Shown piece after piece: positions 52,255-61,412 of a stretch of DNA of 64,000 nt. The stretch is from JAHBVH01 sp034432375. GTDB lineage: Bacteria; Chloroflexota; Anaerolineae; Caldilineales; Caldilineaceae. The notes beneath the pieces are model-generated. The model was not told the DNA's origin. It saw nothing but the letters and a program-made list of their open reading frames with translations, and did not search any database. The translations under genes and the position numbers were made by a program. The stretch is taken from the NCBI GenBank assembly GCA_034432375.1, contig DAOUCA010000088.1:1-64000 (forward strand). Direction: 5' to 3'. The stretch's first letter is position 1, and each line of letters starts with the position of its first letter.

Positions 52255-54330
52255 TTACGCGTGCTGATGATGTTCGTGTTCTTCACTCTTGAATTGTGCT
52301 ATGACACTTTCCGCCAGATGCGACGGCACTGTATCATAATGATCAAACTTGATCGAGTAGAAGCCACGCCCCTGTGTCATCGAACGCAATTCGGTGCTAT
52401 AGTTAAGAATCTCGGCAAAGGGCACAAGTGCCCGAATGACCGATCGATTGCCTTTCTGATCCATCCCTTGCACACGACCACGCCGCGTGTTAAAGTCACC
52501 CATAATATCGCCCAGATATTCTTCGGGCACCGTTACTTCGGCAAGGTAGACTGGTTCCAGCAGGACGGGGCTCGCCTGCTGGACTGCGAGCCGAAAGACC
52601 TCACGCCCGGCGCTCTGAAAGGCAATATCTTTGGAATCGACTGGGTGCTCTTTGCCATCAAAGACAATGGCTTTGATGCCTACCACGGGGAACCCGGCCA
52701 CAACCCCCTGCTCCATCACCTGGCGAATGCCCTTTTCAATCGAAGGCAGATAGACATTGCTAATCGATCCGCCAAAGACTTCACTGGCGTACTCGAATGC
52801 GCCCGCGTCGGGTAGCGGCTCCACACGCATGTGGACTTCGGCAAATTGGCCGGAGCCACCAGTCTGCTTCTTATGGCGGTATTGGGCAGAGGCGATACGG
52901 CTGATCGTCTCTTGGTAAGGTACACGCGGCGGGGCGGTTTCCACCTTTACGCCATATTTGTGTTCTAAGTGGCGGAGCGCGACATCTACATGGGTATCAC
53001 CCATCCCTTGCAGCAAAGTCTGCTTGGTGGCGCTGACCGTTTCAATACGAATTGTGCGATCTTCGTCGGTGAGGGCATGTAGCGATGTGCCAAGCTTGGC
53101 ACTGTCGGCCTGTGTTACGGGCGTAATGGCTATCGCATAGAGTGGCTGTGGATAGGCTGGTTCCGGGATGCGTAGCGCCGAGTTTTTGGTAAGCGTATCC
53201 CCGGTGATAACGTGATCGAGTTTGGTAATGACACCAATATCACCGGCCACCAATTCGCTGTTGGGCGAGAGCTCTTTGCCGCAGACCGTCATCAAATTCC
53301 CCAAACGAAGATCATTCCCGGTCCGAGAATTGATCAAATGATCGTCTTTGTGGAGCAGACCGGAAAAGACGCGAATATAATTCATCCGCCCCACAAAGCG
53401 GTCGATGATCGTCTTAAAAACGACGGCAACCGGCTCGCCTTCGGGATCGCTCGCAAGGGAGATCTCCTCTTCACCTTGTAGCGCTATCATGGGGTGTGCG
53501 CTTGGCACAGGCACATAGCGCCCCAATGCCTGTAAAAGCCGATCCAGCCCAATCGCGGTTGTGGCAGTGCCGCAGTAGATCGGAACGATAGAACCTTCTA
53601 GCACACCTTTGCGTAAACCGGAGCGAACCTCGTCTGCCGTCAACTCCTCCCCCTCCAGATATTTCATGATGAGTTCATCGTCCGCTTCGGCTGCAGCTTC
53701 AATCGTGGCAATCCGTACGGCTTCAACCTCATCAAGCATATTGTCTGGGATGGGAACCTCTTGTTCATCTTTACCGATGTACGCTTTCATGGAGATTAAG
53801 CTCACAACGCCTTCCAGCGTTTCGGCAGCGCCAACGGGCAATTGCATGGGGATAAAGGTAGAATCGGGGAAAGCGCCTTTGAGATTGTCAACAACATGCT
53901 GGAAATTTGCGTTTTCGCGATCCATCTTGTTGACGAAGATAATGCGGGGTTTTTTCTGCTCGTTAAGATAATCCCATGCCAACTCCGTGCCGACTTCCAC
54001 ACCAGCCACGGCGTCCACCACAACCAGGGCAGCCTCAGCTACGTGGAGTGCACTACGCACTTCTCCTACAAAATCTTGATAGCCAGGCACATCAATCAAA
54101 TTGACCTTAAGGTTATCAATTTCAATGGGAACGACCGACAGATTGATCGAAATCTGTCGCCGCTGTTCTTCAGGATCCCAGTCGGAAACGGTCGAACCAT
54201 CTTCGACGCGACCCATACGGTTGATAACACCTGTTTTAAAGAGCAACGCCTCGGTTAGGGATGTCTTGCCGGCACTTCCATGTCCGAGAATTGCAACGTT
54301 GCGAATCTGGTCGGTGCGATACTTCGCCAT
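52255..54330 (-). CDS. Elongation factor G-like GTPase (EF-G paralogue)
   Basis: 691 residues, ATG at 54330 with AAGGAGG upstream. P-loop GHGSAGKTS (16-24), DVPGYQDF (G3), NKMD (G4), then domains II-V through GDTHVDVALRHLEHKYGVKVE and the C-terminal LVPFAEILNYSTELRSMTQGRG. The G2 region (DWDPEEQRRQISINLS) replaces the usual TMDW...ERGITI, as in the EF-G2/FusA2-type paralogues, which are thought to act in recycling or be non-essential. The tail is His-rich (EEHEHHQHA). No ribosomal genes lie near, which also argues against the primary EF-G. Confidence 0.9.
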   Translation of the reverse strand: MAKYRTDQIRNVAILGHGSAGKTSLTEALLFKTGVINRMGRVEDGSTVSDWDPEEQRRQISINLSVVPIEIDNLKVNLIDVPGYQDFVGEVRSALHVAEAALVVVDAVAGVEVGTELAWDYLNEQKKPRIIFVNKMDRENANFQHVVDNLKGAFPDSTFIPMQLPVGAAETLEGVVSLISMKAYIGKDEQEVPIPDNMLDEVEAVRIATIEAAAEADDELIMKYLEGEELTADEVRSGLRKGVLEGSIVPIYCGTATTAIGLDRLLQALGRYVPVPSAHPMIALQGEEEISLASDPEGEPVAVVFKTIIDRFVGRMNYIRVFSGLLHKDDHLINSRTGNDLRLGNLMTVCGKELSPNSELVAGDIGVITKLDHVITGDTLTKNSALRIPEPAYPQPLYAIAITPVTQADSAKLGTSLHALTDEDRTIRIETVSATKQTLLQGMGDTHVDVALRHLEHKYGVKVETAPPRVPYQETISRIASAQYRHKKQTGGSGQFAEVHMRVEPLPDAGAFEYASEVFGGSISNVYLPSIEKGIRQVMEQGVVAGFPVVGIKAIVFDGKEHPVDSKDIAFQSAGREVFRLAVQQASPVLLEPVYLAEVTVPEEYLGDIMGDFNTRRGRVQGMDQKGNRSVIRALVPFAEILNYSTELRSMTQGRGFYSIKFDHYDTVPSHLAESVIAQFKSEEHEHHQHA

Positions 54331-54969
54331 GCGTCCTCCTTAACGAGATATTCAGTTGTCCATTAGACTATGCATGCAATCAAGCGCACAAGGGGAAAAC
54401 CGCCAGCGTGTGGGGAACGAATCCTCAATATCTCAGTAAAGACTCAGCATATCGCGGAGGAAACAATTTGTATCACGGCAAACAAAACGGTCTCTTGTGC
54501 AATGAGTGACAAATGAAGTCTGTATAAGATTGTAAACCCAAATGAGGTGACTGTCAAAGTATTAAAAAGAGGTTAACAGCTGCTGCGCACTCAGCATTGG
54601 ACGTATGCTCTATCGATCGTCCGTAGAGCGCGCTAGTCGGCGGCTGAGCTTGTCGAAGCCAGAGACTAGCGCGCTCTACCCATAATAGTTGTCAACAGGA
54701 TAAGTAATTTGGTAACCGATAACCCATTTGGTATTATCACTGCACTGAGCGCCAAACAGACATGCGGCACAGACATGCTGTACGAGGTCATTGCCTTGCT
54801 TGCTTTCAAGAATAGCGTTGTATAAGAGTAAGACTTGCGGAGAGTGCGGGTTAAGTTGCAACCTTTCCGGCGTGTCGGAACGCAAAATTATGTCAGTGCT
54901 CAAAATTTATCTGCTGTCTTCACCAGGGTATACCCAACTGGAGTGTACGTATTGAAATGACAACACACT
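54331..54969. other. Intergenic region with a REP-like repeat
   Basis: 640 bp without a supported gene. A frame of 75 codons on the minus strand at 54676-54903 lacks a ribosome-binding site and ends in the repeat. Confidence 0.5.
54623..54679. repeat. REP-like palindromic repeat
   Basis: Arms gtagagcgcgctagtc (54623-54638) and gactagcgcgctctac (54664-54679) enclose ggctgagcttgtcgaagcc, the inverted form of the core at 20453-20471. Confidence 0.85.
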
Positions 54970-56454
54970 GTGAGTGACATTCATCAATTCACTATCATCC
55001 CCCCAGAACGGCAAGAACCATTAACGAACAATCGAAGTCCAGAGACACGCTTGCTCCTCGTCTGCCAGGCAGAAGGGTTGCAAAGTCGTTACAGTGAACT
55101 CAACAGCGACGATAGTGGGTTAACCGCATTGGGCTGGGAACAGACAAATTCTCTGGCGCGGTGGATCGCGGCCCATGAAAAGATCGACGTTTTGATTAGC
55201 GCACCCCAATTACGCAGTCGGCTGACGGCGCAACGATTGGGGCAAGTTTTGGGCAAGGCTGTGATGATTGTGCCCGAATTGCCGTCCCATAGCCGGATGG
55301 GGTTAGAACAGAATAACGAACGCCATCACCTCTTTGCCCCCTTACATATGCGCGAACAGTTTACTGATGAAACGGCCTTTCTCTGGTTTAAAGAGCACCT
55401 GGCAACCGCCATTCAAAAAGTGGTTCACGAACATTGGGGAAAGACCATCTGCGTTGTCTTGGACGGCAATGCTGTTTCAACCGCCTTGACGATCTTTTGC
55501 AATGCCCAAGATCTCGCCTTTTCGATCAACCATACCGCACTTTCAGAGGTTGCTTGGCATGGCGGCGAATGGTGTGTTGTTTATATCAATCGCATGGAAC
55601 ATAGGCCAGCGCCCTCTTTGCCGAATACAACTGCAACCACAACTGCTGCTGAAGCGGCCCAGGCCGAAAAGGAAGATGAGGATGCGGCACGTGTGTTGAG
55701 TGTCTATAATCGTGTCCTGAGCGCCGATGTGGATCTCGAAGATCAGACGCATGACCAGCGCTTACGCCATCTTCTAAAATTTGCCGCCCTTCCCGTTGGC
55801 CAACGGGTGATGGATGTGGGCACAGGGACGGGGCGACTGGCACTGCTATTGGCCGAGGAGGGGGCACGCGAGGTCGTTGGGATTGACGTGAGCCCGGCCA
55901 TGCTAGAAGTGGCTGAATATCTCCGGCTGAGTAGCCCAGCGCCGACAGCCAAACAGGTGAGCTTTCGGTTGGCATCCGCCCAACGCATGCCTTTTCGCAA
56001 TGATAGCTTCGATGCCATTGTCTGCCGTCTCCTTCTGCACCACAGCCAGAAACCGGATCGGATTCTGCAAGAGATTTTTCGCCTCTTAAAAGGGGGGGGG
56101 ATCTTTATCTTTGCGGATTTGCTGGGTGCGGATGATCCTGTCAAACGTGCAACACAGAATACAATTGAGGCACGTCGCAATCTCAGCCATGTAGCCGCGC
56201 AGAGCGCAGAGCAGTATCGCAAGCTGATCAACGGCAGTGGGTTAGCGATTGAACAGGAGGCAGTGGCTGTCTTTGAGCAAGACCTGGAAGATTGGCTGGC
56301 CGATTTAGAATCAAACCCAGCCAGCCGGAGTGTGGTACGCGAGATGATGGAGGCAGGATTGGAGACCGATGCCGCCGGGCTGAATGTACGTCGCCACAGC
56401 GGCAAGCTGGTCTTTGATCAACGGCTACTTTATATAAAAGCGACCAAAGCATAA
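54970..56454 (+). CDS. Degenerate histidine-phosphatase domain fused to a SAM methyltransferase
   Basis: 494 residues, GTG start at 54970. Residues about 25-215 follow the phosphoglycerate-mutase/histidine-phosphatase fold (GLTALGWEQTNSLARWI, VLISAPQLRSRLTAQRLG). However, the RHGE/RHAE motif is CQAEG (32-36), and the second histidine motif (SHGG) is LDGNAV, so both catalytic histidines are gone. Residues about 240-494 are a class I methyltransferase: MDVGTGTGRLALLLAEEG, GIDVSPAMLEVAE, SFDAIVCRLLLHHSQ and LLKGGGIFIFADL. The N-terminal half is probably a binding module. The fusion is unfamiliar to me. Confidence 0.8.
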   Translation: MSDIHQFTIIPPERQEPLTNNRSPETRLLLVCQAEGLQSRYSELNSDDSGLTALGWEQTNSLARWIAAHEKIDVLISAPQLRSRLTAQRLGQVLGKAVMIVPELPSHSRMGLEQNNERHHLFAPLHMREQFTDETAFLWFKEHLATAIQKVVHEHWGKTICVVLDGNAVSTALTIFCNAQDLAFSINHTALSEVAWHGGEWCVVYINRMEHRPAPSLPNTTATTTAAEAAQAEKEDEDAARVLSVYNRVLSADVDLEDQTHDQRLRHLLKFAALPVGQRVMDVGTGTGRLALLLAEEGAREVVGIDVSPAMLEVAEYLRLSSPAPTAKQVSFRLASAQRMPFRNDSFDAIVCRLLLHHSQKPDRILQEIFRLLKGGGIFIFADLLGADDPVKRATQNTIEARRNLSHVAAQSAEQYRKLINGSGLAIEQEAVAVFEQDLEDWLADLESNPASRSVVREMMEAGLETDAAGLNVRRHSGKLVFDQRLLYIKATKA

Positions 56455-56492
56455 CGCAGCCTCGCTTGCGCACGAGGCAGGAGAAGCGTAGG

Positions 56493-57713
56493 CTACGCCT
56501 CTTGTTTGCCATACTGCGTGTGGAGCCACCGTTCCTCCGGCTGCCAGCATGACCATCTGCCACTGCCCAAGTGCGCGATGATCACACTACACACAAAGAG
56601 CCAACCATTCTCTTGCCAAATCAGCGCAAAGGCTCCGATGCTCAAAACGGCCAACCACATGAGTAGCAGAGCCGCGATCCTTGCCGCAGTACCGGTGATT
56701 ACCGCCATTGCCGTGATGGCAGCGATGGTCGACAATCCATAGCGAAGCAATTCACTTGAAGGAATCGTCCAGGCCCCGACAAAGGTGTGCCAAGCGGCAT
56801 CATCGTATAGGAGCGGCCAAAGCAGCAATAGGGTGCACACCACGGTACTCAGTCGCGCAACCACAGGGATCCACACTTCAAAGCACTGTTTGATAGCAGT
56901 GCGCACTCGTACATAGGTTGTCGAAGCTGGATCAATCGCATAACTGACCACCAACCAATCGCGCCCAAAGCTATAGATTAATGGCAAGGCAAAGAGATAA
57001 GCGGCTAAATGAGTAACCGCAGGGGTCATGATTGGCCACAGCATCACGCTGAGAAAGCCCGTCTGGAACCCCGCGATCACTCGGCGATTATCGCTGGGTG
57101 GTAGTTCACGATTGGGAAGACCAGCCCGCTGGCGCACAGTCAAACCGGCCACAAAAAGTTGCCGACTAACTGCCAGCAGTAGATACCAGCCTGGCAGCAG
57201 ACCATATTGTACCCCCAAAATCACTGCGACCAATAAGCCCAGCCCATCTAACTCAATATCCAGAATCGCGCCCAATTTCGACTCGCGGTGGGTGATACGT
57301 GCCAGATAGCCATCGAAGAGATCGGTGATGCGGTCGGCGGTGTAGAGCAAGGCCGGTAGCCAGGTCAGGGCAATGGTCGGGCGCGGCAGGAAGATAAAGC
57401 CGGCCAGTAAAAAGAGAAGAATGCCGCGCACAAGGGAGAGACGATTGGCGTGCCCCAGCGTTGGCCAAAGCCGACTTGTTTCACTACGCCGATTGTGTGG
57501 TAGCCCACGCCAGAGAATCGCCAGCAGGACGAAGGCCATCATCGCTGAAAAATAGCGCCAGCGGCTAGCAAAGCTAACTTGCCACGCCACTTGCAACAGT
57601 TGGTAGGTGAGCCACCAAACCGCGCCGTAGAGCAGGGCCACGATACCCCACCGACGACGCAAGCTACCCAATGCCGCAGTTTCATTGTGTGTGGAGTGTG
57701 TAGAGAGAGTCAT
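56493..57713 (-). CDS. CDP-alcohol phosphatidyltransferase-family membrane protein
   Basis: 406 residues from the ATG at 57713 with AGGGA upstream; the frame runs further back to 57866 but the extra part lacks homology and is rich in basic codons. The CDP-OH-P signature is complete: DLFDGYLARITHRESKLGAI, then LDIELD (D-x2-DG-x2-AR-x8-G-x3-D-x3-D). About ten membrane helices are predicted, with the catalytic domain in the middle and an extra C-terminal membrane half. It should join an alcohol to a CDP-lipid in phospholipid synthesis. The exact alcohol is unknown. Confidence 0.88.
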   Translation of the reverse strand: MTLSTHSTHNETAALGSLRRRWGIVALLYGAVWWLTYQLLQVAWQVSFASRWRYFSAMMAFVLLAILWRGLPHNRRSETSRLWPTLGHANRLSLVRGILLFLLAGFIFLPRPTIALTWLPALLYTADRITDLFDGYLARITHRESKLGAILDIELDGLGLLVAVILGVQYGLLPGWYLLLAVSRQLFVAGLTVRQRAGLPNRELPPSDNRRVIAGFQTGFLSVMLWPIMTPAVTHLAAYLFALPLIYSFGRDWLVVSYAIDPASTTYVRVRTAIKQCFEVWIPVVARLSTVVCTLLLLWPLLYDDAAWHTFVGAWTIPSSELLRYGLSTIAAITAMAVITGTAARIAALLLMWLAVLSIGAFALIWQENGWLFVCSVIIAHLGSGRWSCWQPEERWLHTQYGKQEA

Positions 57714-58385
57714 CGTACGTTCCCTAAATAAGTTACAGGGTAGACTTAGAAAAAATGGTTCTTCGCGAATTAGTATGGTGTAAAGCGAAGAGGGTAAGCG
57801 AACGCCGCGCCCTGGGGGCACCCGGTAGGCGGTCGTTTGCCGGTTGCCTTCTAGGCGCGAAACCAAGGCCGCGGGTCGCCCCGTTTGGTCTCGCTACGCG
57901 TGCAAAGTGCCGCACGCTACGCAACCGGCACTTCCCCACACTAAATCGCGAAGAGCCGAAAAATTACAATAGTGCGCGGGGTCTCGCTAGTTTGCCGTAA
58001 TGGCCAAACGACAGCAGTAACCGCCACTACAGGTTACTCCACAAAATCCTCTTGCCAAGAAAGGGTCCGTCAGAGAAGGCTGATCCAAAAGTTACACTAT
58101 CCACGAAGTTTCACGAAGGCACATGAAGAAAAGACAAAGCTTCCTGAAACTTCGTGAATAATTGTTTCTTCGGAATGGCCTAATAGACAACCCATTTAAA
58201 GTGGCACTTATCGGAATATATTTACAGGAGAGCAATTGTGCCACTTTTAAGGGGTTTATCTGCAAGGGGTTGATAGCTCTACTTTGATAGATATACGTAG
58301 GGAACGCCTATTTTAGATTTATAGGGGTTGAATGGGTTGTTTTGCCGGCGCAAAAAATGACAAAGTGGTCCACTCTGCCATGAGG
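57714..58385. other. Intergenic region with an IS-end element and hairpins
   Basis: 670 bp without a gene. Besides the element at 57757-57951, there are two hairpins: cacgaagtttca/tgaaacttcgtg (58102-58113, 58145-58156), and an imperfect pair around ttaaagtggcac and gtgccacttttaa (58196-58250). Confidence 0.5.
57757..57951. mobile_element. ISL3-like non-autonomous element
   Basis: Imperfect terminal inverted repeats: ggttcttcgcgaattagtat at the left and, complemented, ggctcttcgcgatttagtgt at the right. The ends starting GGCTCTT suggest the ISL3 family. About 200 bp, no transposase. Flanks gaaaaaat and gaaaaatt are a possible imperfect 8-bp target duplication. Confidence 0.6.
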
Positions 58386-59021
58386 TTATCGTTTGCGAAG
58401 CGTGAGTGAATGAAAGTGGTTGCCACTCTTTCCGCCACTATCATCATCGTTGGGCACTACACAAAATGCTTCAATTTTGAAGAGCTGCTGAGACAATACC
58501 TGAAATTGGGCATCCGTATAACGCGCAAAGAAGCGTCGGGGAATATAATGATCGTCCTCCCAGACCCCTTCACGCTCGACACCACCATATTGTCCCCAGT
58601 AGAATAGTCCGTTGGGTGCCAGAATGGTATGGATCTTGTGGAGAATCGATTGGAGATCTGCTTTGGGGACATGTAACAAACAGTTGACCGCATAGATGGC
58701 AGAGAATGTATTCGGGCTGAAGTGCTGATCGAGTGCATCGAACGGAACAACGTGCGCATCCAACCCTTTTTCGCGACAGTGGGCCACCATTACAGGTGAC
58801 AGATCGGTGCACGTAACCTGCAACCCATGTTCTTGAAAGAAGAGGCTATCGCGCCCGGTGCCAACCCCGACCTCCAACAATGTTGCTTTATGCTCGGCTT
58901 GGACCATTGCGAGAAAGCGCGCACGCTCGGCAGCCTTCCAAGCGTAGAATGTTTTGCCCTCACGTTCTGCGACCATCGCGTCATAGGCGGTGCGCAGGCT
59001 CTCCAGTAGTTGGCTATCCAT
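58386..59021 (-). CDS. Class I SAM-dependent methyltransferase
   Basis: 211 residues, ATG at 59021. Motif I LLEVGVGTGRDSLFFQEHG, CTDLSPVMVAHC, then FSAIYAVNCLLHVPK and GLFYWGQYGG. A small methyltransferase of the Methyltransf_11/25 kind; the substrate is unknown. It stands alone between intergenic stretches. Confidence 0.87.
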   Translation of the reverse strand: MDSQLLESLRTAYDAMVAEREGKTFYAWKAAERARFLAMVQAEHKATLLEVGVGTGRDSLFFQEHGLQVTCTDLSPVMVAHCREKGLDAHVVPFDALDQHFSPNTFSAIYAVNCLLHVPKADLQSILHKIHTILAPNGLFYWGQYGGVEREGVWEDDHYIPRRFFARYTDAQFQVLSQQLFKIEAFCVVPNDDDSGGKSGNHFHSLTLRKR

Positions 59022-59178
59022 GTAATGAATTCTTCTTTCGATGACTCAGTTCTATCACGCATTGCCGGTTGCGCTCATTGGAGTGCAATCGGCTCATAAT
59101 AGGGATGCGACGGAAATTGTGCTTTTCCTCTCTGAGAAATCGGATGTCTTCAGCTTGCCGCCCATATGAGCGTACTAT

Positions 59179-59646
59179 TTATAATTCTGGTGGAAATTCC
59201 ACGACGCGCCAATAAGAATTCAACATGCTGATGAGATCGGCAAACTCCTCACCTGCGCGCGCCTTTACCAAATAACCAGCGATCTGCTCATCATAGGCAG
59301 CCAACTTATCTTCATCGCGGTTCGAGGTTGTTAACATAAAAACAATGCTACGCTCTAACGCTTTATCCTTGCGTAATTCCTGCAAAAATTCGATGCCGTT
59401 CATCCGTGGCATGTTAATATCAAGTAAAATAAGATAAGGGCGCGGCAATCGTTCTCGATCCCCCTCACCCCGTAAGACATCCAAGGCTTCAAGCCCATCC
59501 GAAACAATCGTCACTGGGTTTGCGATTTTTTGTTTGCGGAATGCACGCACAATCGCTTCTGCATCCACATCATCGTCTTCGACAAGTAGAATATGAATAG
59601 ACCTTCCCAATAATAGTTCATGATCAGCTGGTGATGTGACAGTCAT
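59179..59646 (-). CDS. Rcp1-like single-domain response regulator
   Basis: 155 residues, ATG at 59646 with AAGGAAAAT upstream. Receiver with VEDDDVDAE, phospho-acceptor Asp76 (LLDINMPRMNGIEFL), Thr (MLTTSN) and Lys in GYLVKA. The extended loop before the Asp and the NMPRMNGIEFLQELR segment are those of the Rcp1 group that usually works with phytochrome-like kinases. No phytochrome or other kinase gene is adjacent. Confidence 0.9.
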   Translation of the reverse strand: MTVTSPADHELLLGRSIHILLVEDDDVDAEAIVRAFRKQKIANPVTIVSDGLEALDVLRGEGDRERLPRPYLILLDINMPRMNGIEFLQELRKDKALERSIVFMLTTSNRDEDKLAAYDEQIAGYLVKARAGEEFADLISMLNSYWRVVEFPPEL

Positions 59647-60266
59647 ATTTTCCTTTCAATCACTTATCACACATTATCAAAAGGGTGTAGGTTTCATCAC
59701 AATTATAGCATATTCATGGGTAAATTTCTAGTCTGATGCAATTGGGGGAAGCGTTTTACTGGGAAAACAGATTGGCCTCTACCGAAAAAGTGCTGCGCCT
59801 CTGGAAAGACCTATTTCTATACATCCTATTGTCTCCAGTTGAGACGAAACTCGACACACAGTTCTTCATCTATATCAGACTTATATCTCATCTCTATATC
59901 TTACTACTATTTACCAGATACACAATTGTTTATGCTGGTGAAAGAATTAGATCATATGGGCGACAAAGTGAAATTGCATCAGTTTACAGAGAGAAGAAGT
60001 GTAATTTCAGCCGCGCTCTTATACTTATATGAAAATCAGCCAAGAATTTTGTTCTGGCTAAGTTACTGATAGCCTATTTGCTCCATCTGACGAACGTATA
60101 GATAAAATCCTTAAAAGCCATACAGCTTCTCCCGTGTAAAAGTATCCTTGTTATGTATGGCTTTTAAATGATTAGTCTATTAGAGAGATGCAACGCTGAG
60201 AGGATCAACGTAATTTCTAATTCGTCTGCGCTCTGGCAGCTATTGAAGGTAAGAAAGAGGCACCCA
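59647..60266. other. A+T-rich leader region of the glycan operon
   Basis: About 620 bp without a supported gene. Short frames here have no ribosome-binding site and unlikely composition. Probably holds the promoter of the downstream operon, with a hairpin at 60111-60167. Confidence 0.5.
60111..60167 (+). terminator. Hairpin in the leader of the glycan operon
   Basis: Exact 13-bp arms ttaaaagccatac (60111-60123) and gtatggcttttaa (60155-60167), 31-base loop. It ends at the base before the in-frame ATG at 60168, which argues that translation starts later, at the TTG at 60267. Confidence 0.5.
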
Positions 60267-61412
60267 TTGCAAAAGAAGATACTGATTACTGGTGGCGCCG
60301 GCTTTATTGGCTCCCATCTCGCCAATGAGCTGATTGAGAAGGGGCACCAAGTACGTGTGTTGGATGATCTGTTGGCACAGGTCCATAGTACTGACATGAC
60401 CACCGAGCGCTCTTCGCCAACCCGTAAACACCACCCAGATTATCTCAATTCAGCCGCTGAAGTCATTAAAGGCAACGTTTGCAATCCGTCTGCTGTACGC
60501 TATGCCTGCGATGGGGTAGATGTGGTCTACCATTTGGCCGCGCGCGTTGGCGTTGGCCAGAGTATGTATCAGATTGCCGATTACACAGAAACCAATAATC
60601 GCGGCACCGCCGTGCTGCTGGAAGAGCTCATTGAACGGCCTGTGGAGCGGCTGATTGTTGCTTCCAGCATGAGCATTTATGGTGAAGGGCTCTACCAGCG
60701 CCGCGATGGGACTGTCGTTGCTGGCCATGAACGTTCATTGGCGCAGCTCAAAGCCGGTAAGTGGCAGCTCTATGATACCGATGGCGATCTGCTGCTGCCA
60801 CTGCCCACGCCAGAGACCAAAGCGCCGACCCTGGCCTCCGTTTATGCGCTTTCCAAATATGATCAGGAGCGGCTCTGTTTAATCGTGGGCCGTGCCTATG
60901 GCATACCAACCGTTGCGCTGCGTTTCTTCAATGTGTATGGACCTCACCAAGCACTATCCAATCCTTATACAGGAGTGTTGGCGATCTTTGCTGCCCGTTT
61001 GCTTAACGATAAAGCACCTTTGATCTACGAAGACGGCTATCAACAGCGTGATTTTGTTCATGTGCGCGATGTGGCCCAAGCCTGCCGGCTGGCGATGGAA
61101 GTACCCGGTATTGATGGCGAAGCCTTCAACGTTGGCAGCGGCCAAGCCTACACCGTCATCGAATTAGCGGAACGCTTAGCCGAAGTCATGGGTAAGGCGA
61201 TAGCTCCCGAAATCAGTGGGAAGTATCGCCAGGGCGATATCCGCCACTGTTATGCCGATATTACCAAGGCCTGTGAAAGCCTAGGCTATCGTCCCCGCAT
61301 TGCACTGGAGAAAGGCATGGCTGAATTGGCAGAGTGGTTGACAAGCCAGATTGCAGTGGATCATGTGGCGCAGGCCAATACCGAACTGGAACGCCGAGGG
61401 TTAACTGTATGA
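60267..61412 (+). CDS. NAD-dependent sugar-nucleotide epimerase/dehydratase
   Basis: 381 residues from a TTG at 60267 with GAGG six bases upstream; an ATG at 60168 would add 33 residues but has no ribosome site and follows a hairpin. NAD site ITGGAGFIGSHLANEL, active-site Ser (ASSMSIYG) and YALSKYDQE (Tyr/Lys pair), RFFNVYGPHQ, and DFVHVRDVAQACR identify an extended SDR of the UDP-glucose 4-epimerase type. It overlaps the next epimerase by ATGA and leads an operon for an activated sugar used in a surface polysaccharide. The exact sugar is not known. Confidence 0.88.
   Translation: MQKKILITGGAGFIGSHLANELIEKGHQVRVLDDLLAQVHSTDMTTERSSPTRKHHPDYLNSAAEVIKGNVCNPSAVRYACDGVDVVYHLAARVGVGQSMYQIADYTETNNRGTAVLLEELIERPVERLIVASSMSIYGEGLYQRRDGTVVAGHERSLAQLKAGKWQLYDTDGDLLLPLPTPETKAPTLASVYALSKYDQERLCLIVGRAYGIPTVALRFFNVYGPHQALSNPYTGVLAIFAARLLNDKAPLIYEDGYQQRDFVHVRDVAQACRLAMEVPGIDGEAFNVGSGQAYTVIELAERLAEVMGKAIAPEISGKYRQGDIRHCYADITKACESLGYRPRIALEKGMAELAEWLTSQIAVDHVAQANTELERRGLTV

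Noticed and set aside
54676..54903. 75-codon minus-strand frame with several cysteines
   Set aside because: TTG start without a ribosome site, and its end runs into a REP-like repeat. Not supported as a gene.
59736..60032. 98-codon plus-strand frame
   Set aside because: No ribosome site, A+T-rich composition and no family resemblance. Probably chance in a leader region.
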